Assembly: GCA_947037995.1 (NCBI GenBank)
Contig: CAMQUV010000006.1
Location: 1-18,044 of the forward strand
Source of the DNA: an uncultured Rikenellaceae bacterium
GTDB taxonomy: Bacteria > Bacteroidota > Bacteroidia > Bacteroidales > Rikenellaceae
Length of the DNA stretch: 18,044 nucleotides
Direction: 5' to 3'
Numbering within the stretch: the first letter of the stretch is position 1; each line of letters begins with the position of its first letter. The translations under genes were made by a program, and so were the position numbers. Of the stretch, positions 1-8,060 are shown one piece after another. The notes under the pieces were generated by a model. That model ran no database searches and was not told where the DNA came from. It saw only the letters and a program-made list of their open reading frames with translations.

Positions 1-44
1 CACTATAGCCTACACTCTTTCCCTACACGACGCTCTTCCGATCT
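1..44. other. Illumina sequencing adapter left on the contig end (not genomic)
   Basis: Bases 12-44 match the 33-base Illumina TruSeq read-1 adapter, which ends in GCTCTTCCGATCT. Bases 4-11 read TATAGCCT, which I recognise as i5 index D501, and bases 1-3 (CAC) fit the end of the P5 segment that precedes the index. The order P5 end, index, read-1 primer is that of a dual-index library molecule. Genomic sequence therefore starts at 45. The segment should be masked, because it extends a reading frame into xerD on the minus strand. Confidence 0.98.
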
Positions 45-661
45 GTTTTTTTGGAGCCCACGAATATATAATCCGATTTTCTTTGTGGGATAAGGCTTAT
101 TTGTTTGAGTGCTTGCGTACCTATGGGCACGAGTCTCGTTTTGTCCCCCTTGCCAGTAACTCTGATTATCTCTTCGTCGGCGTATATATCTGAGTATTTG
201 AGGTTTACGGCTTCAGAAACTCTTAGTCCGCAACCATATAGTAGTTCGAGTAGCGCACGGTTTCGGTGTCCTCGGGCTGTGCTCAGGTCAACGGCATCAA
301 TTAGTCTTTCGATTTCTGCAACCGACAAAGTATCTGGGAGGTGTTTTTCGGCTTTGGGTGCCTCGATAAGTCTAAGTGGGTTTGTTTGTATCGCATCGCA
401 ATCGACAAGAAATTTGAATAGTGTTTTAGAAGCACTAATTATTCTTTGGCAGGACCTTTTAGATAGGTTTTGGTCGATTAGTGTGGTTAAAAACAGTTCA
501 AAATCGTTTCGATTGACTTTTGTAGGACAATTAATACGATTTTTTTCGCACCAAAATTCAACTTTTTTAACATCACGAATATACGCCTCAACCGTGTTGG
601 GTGCTAGGTTTTTCTCTAGTATTAGATGTTCCTTAAAGGCGATTATATATTTGTTCCACAT
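45..661 (-). CDS. xerD: Tyrosine recombinase XerD, 3' part missing (contig end)
   Basis: Site-specific tyrosine recombinase of the XerC/XerD pair, which resolves chromosome dimers at dif during division. About 205 genuine residues are present of a usual ~300. An N-terminal SAM-like core-binding domain covers roughly residues 1-100, with the family motif around NLAPNTVEAYIRD. The catalytic domain starts near 110. The first catalytic Arg is R147 (YGCGLRVSEAVNL) and the catalytic Lys is K171 (TGKGDKTRLVPIG). The HxxR box, second His and nucleophilic Tyr are missing because the contig ends. The open frame continues into the adapter and would add the false residues DRKSVV. The ATG at 659-661 fits the family start. 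Calling it XerD rather than XerC rests on overall resemblance and on its position divergent from aroQ-pyk, as I recall from Bacteroides. The truncation is an assembly effect, not evidence of a pseudogene. Confidence 0.88.
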
Positions 662-677
662 AAAATATTACGATTTT

Positions 678-711
678 TTTGCAAATATAAGCAAACTTAT
701 GACTATTTTTG
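678..711 (+). promoter_or_regulatory. Candidate promoter for aroQ (-33 TTTG, -7 TATTTTTG)
   Basis: TTTG at 678-681 and TATTTTTG at 704-711 are separated by 22 bases, slightly longer than the usual 19-21. The -7 box matches TAnnTTTG exactly. The expected start of transcription leaves a leader of about 30 bases before the ATG at 751. The -33 box directly abuts the oppositely oriented xerD -7 element. Confidence 0.55.
682..689 (-). promoter_or_regulatory. Candidate -7 element for xerD
   Basis: Read on the minus strand this is TATATTTG, an exact match to the Bacteroidetes -7 consensus TAnnTTTG, 21 bases upstream of the xerD ATG. I see no good TTTG at -33, which would fall around 709-713 on top of the aroQ -7 element. 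Support is moderate. Confidence 0.45.
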
Positions 712-750
712 CACGATATTTCACAACACTTACGTTATTAAGAACCAAAA

Positions 751-1185
751 ATGGTACGAATCCTCATTATCAACGGCCCGAATCTGAACTTGCTAGGCAC
801 ACGCGAGCAGGCGGTTTACGGTACGCAGAGTTTTGAGTCTTTCCTGCCAGGCCTTGTTCAAGAGTACTCACAGAGCGTTGTTTTCGACTATTTTCAGACC
901 AACATCGAGGGTGAAATAATCGACAAACTACACAATGCAATTGCTCAGGCGGACGTCGTAATCCTCAATGCTGGTGGTTATACCCACACATCGGTTGCGA
1001 TTGCGGACGCTATTTCGGCAATCAAATTAAACGGAACACCGACAATTGAGGTGCATATTTCAAACATACTAGCACGAGAAGAATTTAGACACACATCACT
1101 CATTGCTCCGGTTTGCGCTGGAACAATCACAGGATTCGGACTAAACTCTTACAAAATTGCTGTTCAAGCGGCACTTAGCCTTTAA
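751..1185 (+). CDS. aroQ: Type II 3-dehydroquinate dehydratase
   Basis: Cytoplasmic enzyme of the shikimate pathway that dehydrates 3-dehydroquinate to 3-dehydroshikimate. At 144 residues it has the normal length of the small type II family, whose members form dodecamers. The N-terminal signature INGPNLNLLGTRE ends in the active-site loop, with R18 and the catalytic Tyr Y23. The central motif LNAGGYTHTSVA (residues 72-83) carries the substrate-binding Asn N73. The motif IEVHISN holds the general-acid His H102, and a late Arg (R113, in FRHTS) lies where the family has one. The family usually reads NPGAYTHTS, so NAGGY is a small lineage variation. The start at 751 places the first beta strand (VRILIING) exactly as in homologues. 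There is no Shine-Dalgarno sequence, as is normal in Bacteroidetes. The next gene, pyk, follows after 52 bases on the same strand with no terminator or promoter evident between them, so the two are probably co-transcribed. Confidence 0.96.
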   Translation: MVRILIINGPNLNLLGTREQAVYGTQSFESFLPGLVQEYSQSVVFDYFQTNIEGEIIDKLHNAIAQADVVILNAGGYTHTSVAIADAISAIKLNGTPTIEVHISNILAREEFRHTSLIAPVCAGTITGFGLNSYKIAVQAALSL

Positions 1186-1237
1186 CAATTAAACAAAATT
1201 CACAAACAATCTATATAATACATTTATCAAACTTAAG

Positions 1238-2668
1238 ATGAAGAAACGTACAAAAATCATTGCAACAATTAGCGACTTCCGTTGCGACACTCCCTATCTG
1301 AAAACTCTTTACGACGCTGGAATGAACGTCGTGAGAATCAATACTGCACACTGCCCAATCGAAGGTGCTGCAGCTATCGTGAAAAACGTCAGAGAAGTTT
1401 CAGACAAAATTGCTATCCTTATCGATACCAAAGGACCTGAAATTCGTACTACAAAAACAGTTGAAGATTTCACTATCAACGCTGGTGACGAACTACTTGT
1501 AAGAGGCTCGGACTCTCCTGAAATGCTATCTTCGAGAGAAGCGCTTATCGTTAACGATGGCAACTTCGCTAACGAAGTTAACGTTGGAAATTCTATCCTT
1601 GTTGATGATGGTGATATCGAACTTATCATTAAAGAGAAAAAAGGCGAAACACTACATTGCGTTGTTAGCAACGGCGGATTCATTAAATCTCGTAAAAGTG
1701 TTAACTGTCCTGGAGTTTCGTTCACACTTCCTTCACTTACTCAAAAAGATATCGACTATATCCACTGGGCTATCGAACAAGATATCGACTTTATCGCTCA
1801 CTCATTCGTGCGTAACGCGCAAGACCTTTTGGATATCCAAACTATTCTTGACGAAAACCATAGCCATATCAAACTTATCGCTAAAATCGAAAACCAAGAA
1901 GGTGTTGACAATATCGACGAAATCCTTGACCACTGCTATAGCGTGATGGTTGCTCGTGGTGACCTAGGTGTGGAACTTGCTGCAGAGCAAATCCCTATCG
2001 CTCAAAGAGAACTTGTTGGAAAATGTATCAATAGCAAAAAACCAGTTATCATCGCTACGCAAATGCTACACACGATGATTGAAAACCCACGTCCTACACG
2101 TGCGGAAATCTCGGATATCGCTAACGCTATCTACCAACGTGTTGATGCTATTATGCTTTCAGGCGAAACTGCTAACGGTAAATACCCTGTTGAAGCTGTT
2201 ACAACTATGTCTAAAGTAGCGAGAGCTATCGAAAATGACCTAGAAGACATCAGCGAAGTTAATATGGTCAGAGTTAACAACGAAATCACTGCACAGCTTA
2301 GCCGCTCGGCTGTTAGAGCTTCGCAAAACCTTCCGGTTAAAGCTATCGTTATTGATACTCTTTCGGGACGTACGGCTAGATACCTTTCTTCTTTCCGTGG
2401 TAAAAAACCTGTATACGCTCTTTGCTACCGCAAACACGTTATGCGCGAACTTGCTCTTTCTTATGGCATCTTTGCTTCGTACGGTGAGCCTTCAATCGTT
2501 CACGATAGATTCTCACAACAACTACTTGCAAAACTTGCTAACGAAGAAACTCTACACAACGAAGACCTTATTGCTGTCGTTGGAGGCTCATTCGGTGCTA
2601 CAAAAGGTGCTTCTTTCCTTGAAATATCTACCGTTAACCACCTTATGAACAAAGCTCTTATTGACTAA
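1238..2668 (+). CDS. pyk: Pyruvate kinase
   Basis: Converts phosphoenolpyruvate and ADP to pyruvate and ATP, the last step of glycolysis. The 476 residues cover the full fold: a TIM barrel A domain, an inserted B domain (about residues 72-165), and a C-terminal domain with the usual regulatory-type fold (about 345-476). Visible catalytic elements are R33, the DTKGPEIRT stretch from D63 (phosphate and K+ site), the general-acid Lys K216 with metal ligand E218 in AKIENQEG, the ARGDLGVE motif from A239, and TQMLHTMIENPRPTRAE followed by DAIMLSGETA. The N-terminal motif is RINTAH rather than the common RLNFSH, so the Ser that helps bind K+ is Ala (A37). E68 of GPEIRT is kept, which in the family marks K+-dependent enzymes. 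This variant pattern matches my memory of Bacteroidetes pyruvate kinases. The gene ends 67 bases before a strong intrinsic terminator and probably shares a transcript with aroQ. Confidence 0.97.
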   Translation: MKKRTKIIATISDFRCDTPYLKTLYDAGMNVVRINTAHCPIEGAAAIVKNVREVSDKIAILIDTKGPEIRTTKTVEDFTINAGDELLVRGSDSPEMLSSREALIVNDGNFANEVNVGNSILVDDGDIELIIKEKKGETLHCVVSNGGFIKSRKSVNCPGVSFTLPSLTQKDIDYIHWAIEQDIDFIAHSFVRNAQDLLDIQTILDENHSHIKLIAKIENQEGVDNIDEILDHCYSVMVARGDLGVELAAEQIPIAQRELVGKCINSKKPVIIATQMLHTMIENPRPTRAEISDIANAIYQRVDAIMLSGETANGKYPVEAVTTMSKVARAIENDLEDISEVNMVRVNNEITAQLSRSAVRASQNLPVKAIVIDTLSGRTARYLSSFRGKKPVYALCYRKHVMRELALSYGIFASYGEPSIVHDRFSQQLLAKLANEETLHNEDLIAVVGGSFGATKGASFLEISTVNHLMNKALID

Positions 2669-2735
2669 TCATATGACTATCACACTACATCTTCATCTAA
2701 ACACTTAGAGTCGAAGTAGAGTTATAAATTTCAAT

Positions 2736-2777
2736 CGGAATATTTACAGATAAAACTGTGAGTATTCCGGTTTTTTT
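2736..2777 (+). terminator. Intrinsic terminator after pyk
   Basis: A 14-pair stem (2736-2749 with 2756-2769, including two G-U pairs) closes a six-base ATAAAA loop. It is followed by G and a run of seven T (2771-2777). This is a complete rho-independent terminator for the aroQ-pyk transcript, 67 bases beyond the pyk stop. Confidence 0.92.
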
Positions 2778-4998
<2,221 letters not shown>

Positions 4999-5043
4999 GT
5001 TTATTGTAAAATAATTTAAACTTATTCAACTTATATATAAAAT

Positions 5044-5092
5044 GGGGGCTATCCTAGCTATTCGAAAATGCTAGGGATTTCCCCCCCTTTTT
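5044..5092 (+). terminator. Intrinsic terminator after gyrB
   Basis: GGGGG at 5044-5048 can pair with the C run at 5081-5087. Inside it a second stem pairs CCTAGC (5053-5058) with GCTAGG (5070-5075), separated by a small internal loop. Five T follow at 5088-5092. It lies 45 bases past the gyrB stop. Confidence 0.85.
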
Positions 5093-5119
5093 GTTTACGT
5101 AAATTAATGTGTATATTCG
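5090..5119 (+). promoter_or_regulatory. Possible promoter of rnr
   Basis: TTTG at 5090-5093 overlaps the T run of the gyrB terminator. TATATTCG at 5112-5119 differs from TAnnTTTG at one position. The 18-base spacing is a little short. The expected leader to the ATG at 5162 is about 35 bases. This is a weaker match than the gyrB promoter. Confidence 0.4.
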
Positions 5120-5161
5120 ATTAAATATACTCATATATAACAACTTTTAACAACTATTAGA

Positions 5162-7402
5162 ATGAAAGAAATTAAACACGACCTGTTCCAAATATACGAA
5201 CGCACACCGCAGCAAACATATAATATCAAACAAGCGATGATGAGACTCGATGCCAAAGGCACCGAAGCTAAACAAATTGTACAACAACTACTCGATGAAC
5301 TTTGTTCGGACGGACTACTCGAAAAAGTAGGCAAAGGAGAATACCAATTGACCAGAGCGCAAATGCCTAAAATTGTAGGGAAAGTCGATATGACATCTAC
5401 CGGTATGGCTTACATTATTGTTGATAATGCGGAGCCAGGCGAGAAAGATATTATTGTAGAGTCTCGTAACCTTAAACAAGCTATGCACGGCGATAGAGTC
5501 GAAGTAGCTGTTATTTCAAGAAGACGCGATGGACGTAAAGAAGGTGAAGTTATTGAAATTATCGAACAAGCCAAAAGAGTGTTTGTCGGACGCATAGAAA
5601 TGGTGCAAGGACGAAACTTTGGTTTTGTTGTTGTTGATTCAAAACGTGTACCAACTGACGTTTTTGTACCCGAAAGATTGATGGAAGGTGCACAGAACGG
5701 ACAAAAAGTTATGGTTGAAATCTTTGAATGGCCTAAAGGTGCGAAGAATCCTACAGGTAAAATCGTGGATGTACTTGGCGATGTTGGCGATAATAATACC
5801 GAAATGCACGCTATACTAGCAGAGTATGAACTGCCTTACGAATTCCCTCAAGAACTCGAGGATTTAGCTGCCAAAATCCCTACTGAAATCTCTGCTGCTG
5901 AAGTGAACAAAAGAAGAGATATGAGAGGTGTCACTACTTTTACTATTGACCCTGCTGACGCGAAAGATTTTGATGATGCACTTTCTATCCAAACACTCGA
6001 AAATGGGAACCTGGAAATTGGGGTCCATATTGCCGATGTAACTCATTATGTTACGCCGGGTAGTGATATCGACGACGAAGCATTGAGCAGAGCAACTAGC
6101 GTCTATCTCGTAGATAGAACAGTGCCGATGCTTCCCGAAAGCCTATCGAACTTCCTGTGTTCACTCAGACCTAATGAAGATAAATTGTGCTTCTCGGCTG
6201 TATTCGAAATCAAACAAGATGGCGAACTAGTCAACGAATGGTTTGGACGTACTGTAATTCATTCGGATAGACGATTCTCGTACGAAGAAGCCCAACAAGT
6301 TATTGAAAATAAAGAAGGCGATTTTGTGAATGAAATCATTACGATGGATAAGATTGCAAAAATTATGAGAGCCCAAAGATTCAAGGCTGGTTCTATCGGA
6401 TTCGAAAGAGCAGAGGCCAAATTTATTCTTGATGATAATGGTAAACCAACTGGGGTCTATTTCAAAGAGATGAAAGATTCGAACCAACTGATTGAAGAAT
6501 ATATGCTTATGGCTAACCAAAGAGTTGCAAAATTCTTGGGCGGACCTAGCGGAAAACGTACGTCAGTTTATAGAATTCACGACCAACCTAATGAAGAGAA
6601 ATTTGCCAAATTTAAAGGTTTTATCTCAAGGTTCGGACTATACTTTAAACACGATAAAGGTAAAGCTCTTGCTAAAGAACTTACTGGAATATTACAAGGT
6701 GTAAAAGGTACGGCACAAGAAAATATTGTCTCAACTCTTGCGATTAGGTCTATGGCTAAAGCTACATATACTACGCAAAACATTGGACACTATGGACTCG
6801 CTTTTGACCACTATACACACTTTACATCGCCTATTCGTAGGTATCCAGATATGATGGTGCACAGACTGTTGCAACATTATCTTGACGGAGGAAAAAGCCT
6901 GCCGACTGATGTCCTCGAAGAACAATGCGAACATAGCGCCGCTCAAGAAATCAAAGCATCAAGCGCCGAAAGAGACTCTATTAAATATAAAATGGTTGAG
7001 TTTATGGAGGATAAAGTCGGAGACGAATTCGAAGGTGTTATCTCGGGAGTTACCGACTGGGGTATTTATGTTGAACTTGTCGAAACTAAAATCGAAGGTA
7101 TGGTCTCGCTCAGAGATATCGAAGATGACTACTATTCGTTCGATGATGAAACATATTCGGCTGTTGGACATAGAACTGGTCGCAGATTTACCCTTGGCGA
7201 TAAAGTAATGATATCTATCAAAAAAGCTGACCTGCAACGTAAGCAACTTGACTTTAAAATGGAAGGTACAGTCGATTTTGAAACGGGCGAACTTACTCGT
7301 ATCGAAAGCGATTTCTCTAAAACAAAGAATATCGACCTGCCTAGAAGACCAACTGGTGACAAAAAGAAAAAGTTTGGTGACAGAAAAAACAAACGAAACT
7401 AA
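5162..7402 (+). CDS. rnr: Ribonuclease R (RNase II/RNB family 3'-5' exoribonuclease)
   Basis: Processive, hydrolytic 3'-5' exoribonuclease that degrades structured RNA in the cytoplasm. The 746 residues show the full RNase R order. An N-terminal winged-helix region covers about 1-65. Two cold-shock domains cover about 70-235, with GKVDMTSTGMAYI at the start of the first and GRNFGFVVVDS in the second. The RNB catalytic domain begins near 250, with the metal-binding acidic cluster DPADAKDFDD (D263, D269, D271, D272). A C-terminal S1 domain covers about 620-705 (GDEFEGVISGVTDWGIYVEL), and a lysine-rich tail ends the protein. The central HYTHFTSPIRRYPDMMVHR motif is characteristic of RNB enzymes. 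The start at 5162 gives a normal N terminus. It stands between the gyrB terminator and a shared hairpin at 7426-7459, so it appears to be transcribed alone. Confidence 0.96.
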   Translation: MKEIKHDLFQIYERTPQQTYNIKQAMMRLDAKGTEAKQIVQQLLDELCSDGLLEKVGKGEYQLTRAQMPKIVGKVDMTSTGMAYIIVDNAEPGEKDIIVESRNLKQAMHGDRVEVAVISRRRDGRKEGEVIEIIEQAKRVFVGRIEMVQGRNFGFVVVDSKRVPTDVFVPERLMEGAQNGQKVMVEIFEWPKGAKNPTGKIVDVLGDVGDNNTEMHAILAEYELPYEFPQELEDLAAKIPTEISAAEVNKRRDMRGVTTFTIDPADAKDFDDALSIQTLENGNLEIGVHIADVTHYVTPGSDIDDEALSRATSVYLVDRTVPMLPESLSNFLCSLRPNEDKLCFSAVFEIKQDGELVNEWFGRTVIHSDRRFSYEEAQQVIENKEGDFVNEIITMDKIAKIMRAQRFKAGSIGFERAEAKFILDDNGKPTGVYFKEMKDSNQLIEEYMLMANQRVAKFLGGPSGKRTSVYRIHDQPNEEKFAKFKGFISRFGLYFKHDKGKALAKELTGILQGVKGTAQENIVSTLAIRSMAKATYTTQNIGHYGLAFDHYTHFTSPIRRYPDMMVHRLLQHYLDGGKSLPTDVLEEQCEHSAAQEIKASSAERDSIKYKMVEFMEDKVGDEFEGVISGVTDWGIYVELVETKIEGMVSLRDIEDDYYSFDDETYSAVGHRTGRRFTLGDKVMISIKKADLQRKQLDFKMEGTVDFETGELTRIESDFSKTKNIDLPRRPTGDKKKKFGDRKNKRN

Positions 7403-7425
7403 CCAATCACGCACTAAATAAGAAT

Positions 7426-7459
7426 ACCCCCGCTAAGTCTTTGTAGATTTAGCGGGGGT
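7426..7459. terminator. Bidirectional hairpin terminator between rnr and the osmC-TBDR-CPBP operon
   Basis: An 11-base perfect inverted repeat (ACCCCCGCTAA at 7426-7436, TTAGCGGGGGT at 7449-7459) extends inward by four more pairs, one of them G-U, to a TTGT tetraloop. Downstream on the plus strand is the T-rich GTTGTTTTATT. On the minus strand the flank is also T-rich (TATTCTTATTT). It sits between two convergent genes and can serve both. Confidence 0.88.
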
Positions 7460-7523
7460 GTTGTTTTATTGATAGTAGTGGAGTAGTTTCTGGTGGGCTA
7501 ACAACTGCTCTATGTACGTATGG

Positions 7524-8054
7524 TTAGAGTTTGTTTTCTAAAAGCAGGTGCCCTGCAATTGCTAATGCGTTCCAAACGGCGTGCAGTAGCACCACATTCC
7601 AATACGGATTTTTGCCATTTTTGACTATGTACGCCCACATAAATACCATTCCTATCATAAATGTGGCAATCATATAAAACACGGAGTAATAGTGAAGCAC
7701 ACCAAAAATAAGTGCAGAGGCGACCACGGCAATTATTCGGTGTCGTCTAACCAGTTTTGATTTGCTCAAAATAAACCAGGGTAGCATTTGGAACAGTAGT
7801 GTTTCTATGAGTGGAGCATAAATAACTGCCATAATAATTGTAAAGACAGGATTTTCGTTAAGTGCAGAAATTGGTGGGGTAGCGTACTCAATATCTTTAA
7901 TCAGTCCGAATTCTTCGGGAAGTCCCAAAATTGTGAGCAGTACCATCAGTACGGCTGTTAGTATGAGTGTAAATTTGATAGGGTGCGCCTTGCGCATAAA
8001 ACGCCCAGCTCTTGCGAACCAGGCGTTAGTATTATAGCTGTGTGCAGTTTTCAT
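7524..8054 (-). CDS. CPBP family intramembrane protein (Abi/Rce1-like), degenerate motif 1
   Basis: A 176-residue membrane protein with about five hydrophobic segments (near 28-45, 69-90, 107-125, 126-145 and 153-173). The three CPBP (CAAX protease and bacteriocin-processing) motifs can be placed: motif 1 as IETLLFQ (E84), motif 2 as FGVLH (H121), and motif 3 as HAVWN (H158, N162). In the family consensus motif 1 is EExxxR. Here the second Glu is Thr (T85) and the Arg is Gln (Q89). The first Glu, which acts as the base in characterised Rce1, and both His are kept, so activity is possible but not assured. The substrate is unknown; bacterial relatives range from peptide maturation to bacteriocin self-immunity. 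It is the last gene of an operon, six bases after the TonB-dependent receptor stop, and ends before a shared terminator. Confidence 0.82.
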   Translation of the reverse strand: MKTAHSYNTNAWFARAGRFMRKAHPIKFTLILTAVLMVLLTILGLPEEFGLIKDIEYATPPISALNENPVFTIIMAVIYAPLIETLLFQMLPWFILSKSKLVRRHRIIAVVASALIFGVLHYYSVFYMIATFMIGMVFMWAYIVKNGKNPYWNVVLLHAVWNALAIAGHLLLENKL

Positions 8055-8060
8055 TATATT

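Noticed and set aside
45..661. Mobile-element integrase or a degraded recombinase
   Set aside because: The visible half has intact XerD motifs, conserved housekeeping neighbours and no attachment repeats; the truncation is explained by the adapter at the contig end.
105..836. A 243-codon plus-strand open frame overlapping xerD and the start of aroQ
   Set aside because: It is the antisense shadow of xerD; its Ser/Leu-rich translation has no domain, and it runs through the divergent promoter region into aroQ in another frame.
6959..7414. A 151-codon minus-strand open frame at the end of rnr
   Set aside because: It is a shadow of the S1-domain coding region, with no start context or family resemblance.
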